A DNA stretch of 64,000 nt from positions 15,001 to 79,000 of the forward strand of contig JAKZAN010000039.1 in the NCBI GenBank assembly GCA_023053545.1, in the 5' to 3' direction. Made by a program: the position numbers and the translations under genes. Within the stretch, counting starts at the first letter, position 1; the number at the start of each line of letters is the position of its first letter. Shown here in pieces: positions 24,501-36,305 of this stretch. The stretch comes from Lepidurus packardi (lineage: Eukaryota; Arthropoda; Branchiopoda; Notostraca; Triopsidae). The notes under the pieces were generated by a model. That model saw nothing but the letters and a program-made list of their open reading frames with translations. It was not told the DNA's origin and made no database searches.

Positions 24501-25588
24501 ATTAATTAAGTCCGTAAGGATTTAATTAAGTCCGTAATGAATTATTTAAGTTCGTAATGAATTAATTAAGTCCGTAATAAATGAATTAGGTCCGTAAGGA
24601 ACTAATTAAGTCCGTAATGAATTAAGAAAGTCCGTAATGAATTAATTGAATCCGTAATGAATTAATAAATTCCGTAATGAATTAATTAATTCCGTAAAGA
24701 ATTATTTAATTCCGTAAGGAATTAATTAACTCCGTAAGGAATTAATTTAGTCCGTTATGATTTAACTAAGTCCGTAAGAAATTAATTAAGTCCCTAAGGA
24801 ATTTATAAAGTCCGTAATGAATGAATTAGGTCCGTAAGGAATTAATTAAGTCCGTAATGAATTAAGAAAGTCCGTAATGAATTAATTGAATCCGTAATGA
24901 ATTAATAAATTCCGTAATGAATTAATTAATTCCGTAAAGAATTAATTAAGTCCGTAAGGAATTAATTAAGTCCGTAAAGAATTAATAAAGTCCGTAATGA
25001 ATTAATTAAATCCGTAATGAATTATTTAATTCCGTAATGAATGAATTAATTCCGTAAGGAATTAATTAAGTCCGTAATGAATTAATTAAGTCCGTAAGGA
25101 TTTAATTAAGTCCGTAATGAATTATTTAAGTTCGTAATGAATTAATTAAGTCCGTAATAAATGAATTAGGTCCGTAAGGAACAAATTAAGTCCGTAATGA
25201 ATTAAGAAAGTCCGTAATGAATTAATTGAATCCGTAATGAATTAATAAATTCCGTAATGAATTAATTAATTCCGTAAAGAATTATTTAAGTCCGTAAGGA
25301 ATTAATTAAGTCCGTATGGATTTAATTAAGTCCGTAAGGAATTAATTAAGTCCGTAAGGAATTAATTAAATCCGTACGGACTTAATTCAGACCGTAAGGA
25401 ATTAATTAAGTACGTAAGGAATTAATTCAGTCCGTAAGGAATTAATTCAGTCCGTAATGAATTAATTCAGTCCGTAAGGAATTAATTAAGTCCGTAAGGA
25501 ATTAATTCAGTTCGTAAGGATTTAATTCAGTCCGTGAGGTATTAATTCAGTCCGTAATGAATTAATTCAGTCCGTAATGAATTAATTC
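20009..25588 (+). repeat. 5,580-bp supra-repeat, copy 1
   Basis: This segment of 279 units is repeated immediately to the right at 25589-31168. Comparison of the two copies by eye showed one difference, C at 25381 against A at 30961. Rare variants are shared at matching places, for example GCCGCAAGCA (22651 and 28231), TTAATTAACTCCG (24723 and 30303) and ACAAATTAAG (25181 and 30761). It contains one complete AGTCCGAAAT marker, a run of four 580-bp repeats, and a type-A island at its right end. Confidence 0.93.
23001..25320 (+). repeat. Four tandem 580-bp higher-order repeats
   Basis: The run starting ATTAATTTAGTCCGTTATGA recurs at 23001, 23581, 24161 and 24741, exactly 580 bp (29 units) apart. 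Copies share the order TTTAACTAAG, TCCCTAAGG (TACCTAAGG in the second), ATGAATTAGG, AAGAAAG, TTATTTAAGTTCG and ATAAATGAATTAGG. Private variants separate them, for example ATTCATTAAT at 23521, ATTAATGAAG at 24381 and ATTAATTAAC at 24721. Confidence 0.9.
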
Positions 25589-25600
25589 AGTCCGTAAGGA
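25361..25600 (+). repeat. Type-A island 1 inside the B block
   Basis: It opens with ATTAATTAAATCCGTACGGA, then a unit with CAGACCGTAAGG, then AAGTACGTAAGG, then mostly CAG-type units. The opening order matches A1 near 401-460, where AAATCCGTACGG, CAGACCGTAAGG and AAGTACGTAAGG also follow each other. It therefore looks like a piece of A array joined to B units. A TCCGTGAGG unit near 25531 is a private variant, shared only with island 2. Confidence 0.85.
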
Positions 25601-28600
25601 ATTAATTAAGTCCGTAAGGAATTAATTTAGTCCGTTATGATTTAACTAAGTCCGTAAGAAATTAATTAAGTCCCTAAGGAATTTATAAAGTCCGTAATGA
25701 ATGAATTAGGTCCGTAAGGAATTTATTAAGTCCGTAATGAATTAAGAAAGTCCGTAATGAATTAATTGAATCCGTAATGAATTAATTAAGTCCGTAAGGA
25801 ATTAATTAAGTCCGTAGGGATTTAGTTAAGGCCGTAAGGAATTAATTAATTCCGTAAGGAATTAATTAAGTCCGTAAGGAATTAATTAAGTCCGTAAGGA
25901 ATTAATTTAGTCCGTTATGATTTAACTAAGTCCGTAAGAAATTAATTAAGTCCCTAAGGAATTTATAAAGTCCGTAATGAATGAATTAGGTCCGTAAGGA
26001 ATTTATTAAGTCCGTAATGAATTAAGAAAGTCCGTAATGAATTAATTGAATCCGTAATGAATTAATAAATTCCGTAATGAATTAATTAATTCCGTAAAGA
26101 ATTAATTAAGTCCGTAATAAATGAATTAGGTCCGTAAGGAACTAATTAAGTCCGTAATGAATTAAGAAAGTCCGTAATGAATTAATTGAATCCGTAATGA
26201 ATTAATAAATTCCGTAATGAATTAATTAATTCCGTAAAGAATTATTTAAGTCCGTAAGGAATTAATTAAGTCCGTATGGATTTAATTAAGGCCGTAAGGA
26301 ATTAATTAAGTCCGTAAGGAATTAATTAAGTCCTTACTGAATTAATTAAGTCTGTAATTAATTAATTAAGTCCGTAATGAATTAGGAAAGTCCGTAATGA
26401 ATTAATTGAATCCGTAATGAATTAATAAATTCCGTAATGAATTAATTAATTCCGTAAAGAATTAATTAAGTCCGTAAGGAATTAATTAAGTCCGTAGGGA
26501 TTTAGTTAAGGCCGTAAGGAATTAATTAATTCCGTAAGGAATTAATTAAGTCCGTAAGGAATTAATTAAGTCCGTAAGGAATTAATTTAGTCCGTTATGA
26601 TTTAACTAAGTCCGTAAGAAATTAATTAAGTCCCTAAGGAATTTATAAAGTCCGTAATGAATGAATTAGGTCCGTAAGGAATTAGTTAAGTCCGTAATGA
26701 ATTAAGAAAGTCCGTAATGAATTAATTGAATCCGTAATGAATTAATAAATTCCGTAATGAATTAATTAATTCCGTAAAGAATTAATTAAGTCCGTAAGGA
26801 ATTAATTAAGTCCGTAAAGAATTAATAAAGTCCGTAATGAATTAATTAAATCCGTAATGAATTATTTAATTCCGTAATGAATGAATTAATTCCGTAAGGA
26901 ATAAATTAAGTCCGTAATGAATTAATTAAGTCCGTAAGGATTTAATTAAGTCCGTAATGAATTAATTAAGTCCGTAATGAATTAATTAAGTCCGTAAAGA
27001 ATTAATTAATTCCGTAATGAATTAATAAAGTCCGTAATGAATTAAATAAATCCGTAATGAATTATTTAATTCCGTAATGAATGAATTAATTCCGTAATGA
27101 ATTAATTAAGTCCGTTATGAATTAATGAAGTCCGAAATGAATTAATGAAGTCCCTAAGGAAATAATTAAGTCCGTAATGAATTAATAAAGTCCGTAGGGA
27201 ATTAATTAAGTCCTTACTGAATAAATTAAGTCTGTAAGGATTTAATTAAGTCCGTACTGAATTAATTAAGTCCGTAATGAATTAATAAAGTCCGTAGTGA
27301 ATTAACTAAGTCCGTAAGGAATTAATTAAGTCCCTAAGGAATTTATAAAGTCCGTAATGAATTAATGAAGTCCCTAAGGAAATATTTAAGTCCGTAATGA
27401 ATTAACTAAGTCCGTAAGGAATTAATTAAGTACCTAAGGAATTTCTAAAGTCCCTAAGGAATTTATAAAGTCCGTAATGAATTAATGAAGTCCCTAAGGA
27501 AATAATTAAGTCCGTAATGAATTAATAAATTCCGTAGGGAATTAATTAAGTCCGTAGTGAGGTAATTAAGTACGTAAGGAATTAATGAAGTCCGTAATGA
27601 AATAATTAAGTCCGTAAGGAATTAATTAAGTCCGTAAGGAATTAATTAAGTCCGTAGGGATTTAGTTAAGGCCGTAAGGAATTAATTAATTCCGTAAGGA
27701 ATTAATTAAGTCCGTAAGGATTTAATTAAGTCCGTAAGGAATTAATTTAGTCCGTTATGATTTAACTAAGTCCGTAAGAAATTAATTAAGTCCCTAAGGA
27801 ATTTATAAAGTCCGTAATGAATGAATTAGGTCCGTAAGGAATTTATTAAGTCCGTAATGAATTAAGAAAGTCCGTAATGAATTAATTGAATCCGTAATGA
27901 ATTAATAAATTCCGTAATGAATTAATTAATTCCGTAAAGAATTAATTAAGTCCGTAAGGAATTAATTAAGTCCGTAATGAATTAATTAAGTCCGTAAGGA
28001 TTTAATTAAGTCCGTAATGAATTATTTAAGTTCGTAATGATTTAATTAAGTCCGTAATAAATGAATTAGGTCCGTAAGGAACTAATTAAGTCCGTAATGA
28101 ATTAAGAAAGTCCGTAATGAATTAATTGAATCCGTAATGAATTAATAAATTCCGTAATGAATTAATTAATTCCGTAAAGAATTATTTAAGTCCGTAAGGA
28201 ATTAATTAAGTCCGTATGGATTTAATTAAGGCCGCAAGCAATTAATTAAGTCCGTAAGGAATTAATTAAGTCCGTAATGAAATAATTAAGTCCGTAAGGA
28301 ATTAATTAAGTCCGTAAGGAATTAATTAAGTCCTTACTGAATTAATTAAGTCTGTAAGGAATTAATTAAGTCCGTAATGAATTAAGAAAGTCCGTAATGA
28401 ATTAATTGAATCCGTAATGAATTAATAAATTCCGTAATGAATTAATTAATTCCGTAAAGAATTAATTAAGTCCGTAAGGAATTAATTAAGTCCGTAGGGA
28501 TTTAGTTAAGGCCGTAAGGAATTAATTAATTCCGTAAGGAATTAATTAAGTCCGTAAGGAATTAATTAAGTCCGTAAGGAATTAATTTAGTCCGTTATGA

Positions 28601-31168
28601 TTTAACTAAGTCCGTAAGAAATTAATTAAGTCCCTAAGGAATTTATAAAGTCCGTAATGAATGAATTAGGTCCGTAAGGAATTAATTAAGTCCGTAATGA
28701 ATTAAGAAAGTCCGTAATGAATTAATTGAATCTGTAATGAATTAATAAATTCCGTAATGAATTAATTAATTCCGTAAAGAATTAAATAAGTCCGTAAGGA
28801 ATTAATTAAGTCCGTAAAGAATTAATAAAGTCCGTAATGAATTAATTAAATCCGTAATGAATTATTTAATTCCGTAATGAATGAATTAATTTCGTAAGGA
28901 ATTAATTAAGTCCGTAATGAATTAATTAAGTCCGTAAGGATTTAATTAAGTCCGTAATGAATTATTTAAGTTCGTAATGAATGAATTAAGTCCGTAATAA
29001 ATGAATTAGGTCCGTAAGGAACTAATTAAGTCCGTAATGAATTAAGAAAGTCCGTAATGAATTAATTGAATCCGTAATGAATTAATAAATTCCGTAATGA
29101 ATTCATTAATTCCGTAAAGAATTATTTAATTCCGTAAGGAAATAATTAAGTCCATAAGGAATTAATTTAGTCCGTTATGATTTAACTAAGTCCGTAAGAA
29201 ATTAATTAAGTACCTAAGGAATTTATAAAGTCCGTAATGAATGAATTAGGTCCGTAAGGAATTAATTAAGTCCGTAATGAATTAAGAAAGTCCGTAATGA
29301 ATTAATTGAATCCGTAATGAATTAATAAATTCCGTAATGAATTAATTAATTCCGTAAAGAATTAATTAAGTCCGTAAGGAATTAATTAAGTCCGTAAAGA
29401 ATTAATAAAGTCCGTAATGAATTAATTAAATCCGTAATGAATTATTTAATTCCGTAATGAATGAATTAATTCCGTAAGGAATTAATTAAGTCCGTAATGA
29501 ATTAATTAAGTCCGTAAGGATTTAATTAAGTCCGTAATGAATTATTTAAGTTCGTAATGAATTAATTAAGTCCGTAATAAATGAATTAGGTCCGTAAGGA
29601 ACTAATTAAGTCCGTAATGAATTAAGAAAGTCCGTAATGAATTAATTGAATCCGTAATGAATTAATAAATTCCGTAATGAATTAATTAATTCCGTAAAGA
29701 ATTATTTAATTCCGTAAGGAATTAATTAAGTCCGTAAGGAATTAATTTAGTCCGTTATGATTTAACTAAGTCCGTAAGAAATTAATTAAGTCCCTAAGGA
29801 ATTTATAAAGTCCGTAATGAATGAATTAGGTCCGTAAGGAATTAATTAAGTCCGTAATGAATTAAGAAAGTCCGTAATGAATTAATTGAATCCGTAATGA
29901 ATTAATAAATTCCGTAATGAATTAATTAATTCCGTAAAGAATTAATTAAGTCCGTAAGGAATTAATGAAGTCCGTAAAGAATTAATAAAGTCCGTAATGA
30001 ATTAATTAAATCCGTAATGAATTATTTAATTCCGTAATGAATGAATTAATTCCGTAAGGAATTAATTAAGTCCGTAATGAATTAATTAAGTCCGTAAGGA
30101 TTTAATTAAGTCCGTAATGAATTATTTAAGTTCGTAATGAATTAATTAAGTCCGTAATAAATGAATTAGGTCCGTAAGGAACTAATTAAGTCCGTAATGA
30201 ATTAAGAAAGTCCGTAATGAATTAATTGAATCCGTAATGAATTAATAAATTCCGTAATGAATTAATTAATTCCGTAAAGAATTATTTAATTCCGTAAGGA
30301 ATTAATTAACTCCGTAAGGAATTAATTTAGTCCGTTATGATTTAACTAAGTCCGTAAGAAATTAATTAAGTCCCTAAGGAATTTATAAAGTCCGTAATGA
30401 ATGAATTAGGTCCGTAAGGAATTAATTAAGTCCGTAATGAATTAAGAAAGTCCGTAATGAATTAATTGAATCCGTAATGAATTAATAAATTCCGTAATGA
30501 ATTAATTAATTCCGTAAAGAATTAATTAAGTCCGTAAGGAATTAATTAAGTCCGTAAAGAATTAATAAAGTCCGTAATGAATTAATTAAATCCGTAATGA
30601 ATTATTTAATTCCGTAATGAATGAATTAATTCCGTAAGGAATTAATTAAGTCCGTAATGAATTAATTAAGTCCGTAAGGATTTAATTAAGTCCGTAATGA
30701 ATTATTTAAGTTCGTAATGAATTAATTAAGTCCGTAATAAATGAATTAGGTCCGTAAGGAACAAATTAAGTCCGTAATGAATTAAGAAAGTCCGTAATGA
30801 ATTAATTGAATCCGTAATGAATTAATAAATTCCGTAATGAATTAATTAATTCCGTAAAGAATTATTTAAGTCCGTAAGGAATTAATTAAGTCCGTATGGA
30901 TTTAATTAAGTCCGTAAGGAATTAATTAAGTCCGTAAGGAATTAATTAAATCCGTACGGAATTAATTCAGACCGTAAGGAATTAATTAAGTACGTAAGGA
31001 ATTAATTCAGTCCGTAAGGAATTAATTCAGTCCGTAATGAATTAATTCAGTCCGTAAGGAATTAATTAAGTCCGTAAGGAATTAATTCAGTTCGTAAGGA
31101 TTTAATTCAGTCCGTGAGGTATTAATTCAGTCCGTAATGAATTAATTCAGTCCGTAATGAATTAATTC
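25589..31168 (+). repeat. 5,580-bp supra-repeat, copy 2
   Basis: Tandem copy of 20009-25588. The match continues 29 bp past the unit end, to 31197, which marks the homology at the crossover. Near identity over 5.58 kb, against many differences between older higher-order repeat copies, makes this the youngest large duplication in the B block, or else a possible assembly duplication. Confidence 0.93.
28581..30900 (+). repeat. Four tandem 580-bp repeats, second set
   Basis: Starts at 28581, 29161, 29741 and 30321. This set is the counterpart of 23001-25320 in the second 5,580-bp copy and carries the same private variants in the same members. The fourfold 580-bp amplification therefore came before the 5,580-bp duplication. 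Confidence 0.9.
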
Positions 31169-31180
31169 AGTCCGTAAGGA
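30941..31180 (+). repeat. Type-A island 2 inside the B block
   Basis: Same content as the island at 25361-25600, including TCCGTGAGG near 31111. It is the right end of the second 5,580-bp copy. It differs from island 1 at position 30961 (A instead of C). Confidence 0.88.
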
Positions 31181-32940
31181 ATTAATTAAGTCCGTAATGA
31201 ATTAAGAAAGTCCGTAATGAATTAATTGAATCCGTAATGAATTAATAAATTCCGTAATGAATTAATTAATTCCGTAAAGAATTTTTTAAGTCCGTAAGGA
31301 ATTAATTAAGTCCGTATGGATTTAATTAAGGCCGCAAGGAATTAATTAAGTCCGTAAGGAATTAATTAAGTCCGTAATGAAATAATTAAGTCCGTAAGGA
31401 ATTAATTAAGTCCGTAAGGAATTAATTAAGTCCTTACTGAATTAATTAAGTCTGTAAGGAATTAATTAAGTCCGTAATGAATTAAGAAAGTCCGTAATGA
31501 ATTAATTGAATCCGTAATGAATTAATAAATTCCGTAATGAATTAATTAATTCCGTAAAGAATTAATTAAGTCCGTAAGGAATTAATTAAGTCCGTAGGGA
31601 TTTAGTTAAGTCCGTAAGGAATTAATTAAGTCCGTAGGGATTTAGTTAAGGCCGTAAGGAATTAATTAATTCCGTAAGGAATTAATTAAGTCCGTACGGA
31701 ATTAATTAAGTCCGTAAGGAATTAATTTAGTCCGTTATGATTTAACTAAGTCCGTAAGAAATTAATTAAGTCCCTAAGGAATTTATAAAGTCCGTAATGA
31801 ATGAATTAGGTCCGTAAGGAATTAATTAAGTCCGTAATGAATTAAGAAAGTCCGTAATGAATTAATTGAATCCGTAATGAATTAATAAATTCCGTAATGA
31901 ATTAATTAATTCCGTAAAGAATTAATTAAGTCCGTAAGGAATTAATTAAGTCCGTAAAGAATTAATAAAGTCCGTAATGAATTAATTAAATCCGTAAGGA
32001 ATTAATTAAGTCCGTAATGAATTAATTAAGTCCGTAAGGATTTAATTAAGTCCGTAATGAATTATTTAAGTTCGTAATGAATTAATTAAGTCCGTAATAA
32101 ATGAATTAGGTCCGTAAGGAACTAATTAAGTCCGTAATGAATTAAGAAAGTCCGTAATGAATTAATTGAATCCGTAATGAATTAATAAATTCCGTAATGA
32201 ATTAATTAATTCCGTAAAGAATTAATTAAGTCCGTAAGGAATTAATTAAGTCCGTAGGGATTTAGTTAAGTCCGTAAGGAATTAATTAAGTCCGTAGGGA
32301 TTTAGTTAAGGCCGTAAGGAATTAATTAATTCCGTAAGGAATTAATTAAGTCCGTACGGAATTAATTAAGTCCGTAAGGAATTAATTTAGTCCGTTATGA
32401 TTTAACTAAGTCCGTAAGAAATTAATTAAGTCCCTAAGGAATTTATAAAGTCCGTAATGAATGAATTAGGTCCGTAAGGAATTAATTAAGTCCGTAATGA
32501 ATTAAGAAAGTCCGTAATGAATTAATTGAATCCGTAATGAATTAATAAATTCCGTAATGAATTAATTAATTCCGTAAAGAATTAATTAAGTCCGTAAGGA
32601 ATTAATTAAGTCCGTAAAGAATTAATAAAGTCCGTAATGAATTAATTAAATCCGTAATGAATTAATTAAGTCCGTAAGGATTTAATTAAGTCCGTAATGA
32701 ATTATTTAAGTTCGTAATGAATTAATTAAGTCCGTAATAAATGAATTAGGTCCGTAAGGAACTAATTAAGTCCGTAATGAATTAAGAAAGTCCGTAATGA
32801 ATTAATTGAATCCGTAATAAATTAATAAATTCCGTAATGAATTAATTAATTCCGTAAAGAATTATTTAAGTCCGTAAGGAATTAATTAAGTCCGTATGGA
32901 TTTAATTAAGTCCGTATGGAATTAATTAAGTCCGTAAGGA
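31181..32940 (+). repeat. Terminal B segment, partial third copy
   Basis: The order of variants follows the 5,580-bp unit from about 22501 on (offset 8680), with differences. For example, GCCGCAAGGA near 31331 corresponds to GCCGCAAGCA at 22651, and ATTTTTTAAG occurs near 31281. Like the two full copies, it ends in ATTAATTAAATCCGTACGGA (32941) and passes into type-A units. It is more diverged than the full copies and internally rearranged. Confidence 0.75.
31470..32785 (+). repeat. 660-bp tandem duplication
   Basis: The run beginning with AATGAATTAAGAAAG near 31475 recurs 660 bp (33 units) later. Matching private variants include the doubled GTCCGTAGGGATTTAGTTAA (31589 and 31629; 32249 and 32289) and TCCGTACGGA (31691 and 32351). 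The second copy lacks 40 bp near 32661 compared with the first at 31991-32030. Confidence 0.85.
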
Positions 32941-35900
32941 ATTAATTAAATCCGTACGGAATTAATTCACACCGTAAGGAATTAATTCAGTCCGTAAGGA
33001 ATTAATTCAGTCCGTAAGGAATTAATTCAGTCAGTAAGGAATTAATTCAGTCCGTAAGGAATTAATTCAGTCCGTAAGGAATTAATTCAGTCCGTAAGGA
33101 ATTAATTCAGTCCGTAAGGTATTAATTCAGTCCATAAGGTATTAATTCAGTCCGTAAGGAATTATTTCAGTCCGTAAGGAATTAATTCAGTCCGTAAGGA
33201 ATTAATTCAGTCCGTAAGGAATAAGTTCAGTACGTAAGGAATTAATTCAGTCCGTAATCGATTAATTAAGTCCGTAAATAATTAATTCAGTCCGTAATCG
33301 ATTAATTAAGTCCGTAATGAATTAATTCAGTCCGTATGAAATTAATTCATTCCGTAAGGAATTAATTAAGGAATTGATTCAGTCCGTAAGGAATTAATTC
33401 AGTCCGAAAGGAATTAGTTCAGTTAGTAATCGATTAATTAAGTCCGTAATGAATTAATTCAGTCCGTATGAAATTAATTCAGTCCGTAAGGAATTAATTA
33501 AGGAATTAATTCTGTCCGTAAGGAATTAATTCAGTCCGTAAGGAATTATTTCAGTCCGTAATTAATTAATTCATTCCTTACGGAATTAATTAAGTCCGTA
33601 AGGAATTAATTCAGTCTGTAAGGATTTAATTAAGTCCGTAATGAATTAATTCAGTCCGTAAGGATTTAATTCAGTCCGTAAGGAATTAATTCAGTCCGTA
33701 AGGAATTAATTCAGTCCGTAAGGAATTAATTCAGTCCGTAAGGAATTAATTCAGTCCGTAAGGAATAAGTTCAGTCCGTAAGGAATTAATTCAGTCCGTA
33801 GGAAATTAATTCCGTCCGTAAGGAATTAATTAAGGAATTAATTCAGTCCGTAAGGAATAAGTTCAGTCCGTAAGGAATTAATTCAGTCCGTAAGGAATAA
33901 GTTCAGTCCGTAAGGAATTAATTCAGTCCGTAAGGAATTAATTCATTCCTTACGGAATTAATTAAGTCCATAAGGAATTAATTTAGTCTGTAAGGATTTA
34001 ATTAAGTCCGTAATGAATTAATTCAGTCCGTAAGGAATAACTTCAGTACGTAAGGAAATAATTCAGTCCGTAATGGATTAATTAAGTCCGTAATGAATTA
34101 ATTCAGTCCGTAAGGAATTAATAAAATCCGTACGGAATTAATTCAGACCGTAAGGAATTAATTCAGTCCGTAAGGAATTAATTCAGTCCGTAAGGAATTA
34201 ATTCAGTCAGTAAGGAATTAATTCAGTCCGAAAGGAATTAATTCAGTCCGTAAGGAATTAATTCAGTCCGTAAGGAATTAATTCAGTCCGTAAGGTATTA
34301 ATTCAGTCCATAAGGTATTAATTCAGTCCGCAAGGAATTAATTCAGTCCGTAAGGAATTAATTCAGTCCGTAAGGAATTAATTCAGTCCGTAAGGAATAA
34401 GTTCAGTACGTAAGGAATTAATTCAGTCCGTAATCGATTAATTAAGTCCGTAAGGAATTAATTCAGTCCGTATGAAATTAATTAAGTCCGTAAGGAATTA
34501 ATTAAGGAATTAATTCTGTCCGTAAGGAATTAATTCAGTCCGTAAGGAATTAATTCAGTCCGTAATTAATTAATTCATTCCTTACGGAATTAATTAAGTC
34601 CATAAGGAATTAATTCAGTCTGTAAGGATTTAATTAAGTACGTAATGAATTAATTCAGTCCGTAAGGATTTAATTCTGTCCGTAAGGAATTAATTCAGTC
34701 CGTAAGGAATTAATTCAGTCCGTAATCGATTAATTAAGTCCGTAATGAATTAATTCAGTCCGTATGAAATTAATTCAGTCCGTAAGGAATTAATTAAGGA
34801 ATTGATTCAGTCCGTAAGGAATTAATTCAGTCCGTAAGGAATTAATTCAGTCCGAAAGGATTTAATTCGGTCCGTAAGGTATTAATTCAGTCCGTAAGGA
34901 ATTAATTCAGTCCGTAAGGAATTAATTCAGTCCGTAAGGAATTAATTCAGTCCGTAAGGAATAAGTTCAGTACGTAAGGAATTAATTCAGTTAGTAATCG
35001 ATTAATTAAGTCCGTAATGAATTAATTCAGTCCGTATGAAATTAATTCAGTCTGTAAGGAATTAATTAGGGAATTAATTATGTCCGTAAGGAATTAATTC
35101 AGTCCGTAAGGAATTATTTCAGTCCGTAATTAATTAATTCATTCCTTACGGAATTAATTAAGTCCATAAGGAATTAATTCAGTCTGTAAGGATTTAATTA
35201 AGTCCGTAATGAATTAATTCAGTCCGTAAGGATTTAATTCAGTCCGTAAGGAATTAATTCAGTCCGTAAGGAATTAATTCAGTCCGTAAGGAATTAATTC
35301 AGTCCGTAAGGAATTAATTCAGTCCGTAAGGAATTAATTCAGTAAGAAAGGAATTCAATCAATCCTAAAGAATTAATTCAGTCCGTTAGGAAATATTTCA
35401 GTCCGTAAGGAATTAATTCAGTCCGTAAGGAATTAATTCAGTCCGTAAGGAATTAATTCAGTCCGTAAGGAATTAATTCAGTCCGTAAGGAATAAGTTCA
35501 GTACGTAAGGAATTAATTCAGTCCGTAATGAATTAATTCAGTCCGTAATGGATTAATTAAGTCCGTAATGAATTAATTCAGTCCGTATGAAATTAATTCA
35601 GTCCGTAAGGAATTCATTCAGTCCGTAAGGAATTAATTCAGTAAGAAAGGAATTAATTAAGTCCGTAAGGAATTAATTCAGTCCGTAAGGAATTAATTCA
35701 GTCCGTAAGGAATTAATTCAGTCCGTAAGGAATTAATTCAGTCCGTAAGGTATTAATTCAGTCCATAAGGTATTAATTCAGTCCGTAAGGAATTAATTCA
35801 GTCCGTAAGGAATTAATTCAGTCCGTAATGAATTAATTCAGTCCGTAAGGAATTAATTCAGTCCGTAAGGAATAAGTTCAGTACGTAAGGAATAATTCAG

Positions 35901-36305
35901 TCCGTAATCGATTAATTAAGTCCGTAAGGAATTAATTCAGTCCGTAATCGATTAATTAAGTCCGTAATGAATTAATTCAGTCCGAATGAAATTAATTCCG
36001 TCCGTAAGGTATTAATTAAGGAATTAATTCAGTCCGTAAGGAATTAATTCAGTCCGTAAGGAATTAATTCAGTCCGTAAGGAATTAATTCAGTCCGTAAG
36101 GAATTAATTTAGTCCGTAAGGAATTAATTCAGTCCGTAAGGAATTAATTCAGTCCGTAAGGAATTAATTCAGTCCCTAAGGAATTAATTAAGTCCGTAAG
36201 GATTTAATTCAGTCCGTAAGGAATTAATTCAGTCCGTAAGGAATTAATTCAGTCCGTAAGGAATTAATTCAGTCTGTAAGGAATAAGTTCAGTCCGTAAG
36301 GAAAT

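Larger units (their letters stand above)
6421..32940 (+). repeat. Type-B satellite block
   Basis: For about 26.5 kb nearly every unit has AAG in place of CAG and often AATGAA in place of AAGGAA. The junction between units is therefore TTAATTAA instead of GAATTAATTC. No inverted single units were found in this block. Recurrent variants include GCCGTAAGG, TCCCTAAGG, TCCTTACTG, TCCGAAATG, AATAAATTCC and GAATCCG. They follow in fixed order and define higher-order repeats. The register stays constant except for one two-base slip at 13281-13298. Two short type-A islands interrupt the block. Confidence 0.92.

Noticed and set aside
20009-31197. Calling the 5,580-bp duplication an assembly error outright
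   Set aside because: A difference at 25381/30961 and a coherent junction are compatible with a real duplication. Sequence alone cannot decide, so it is reported with a check.
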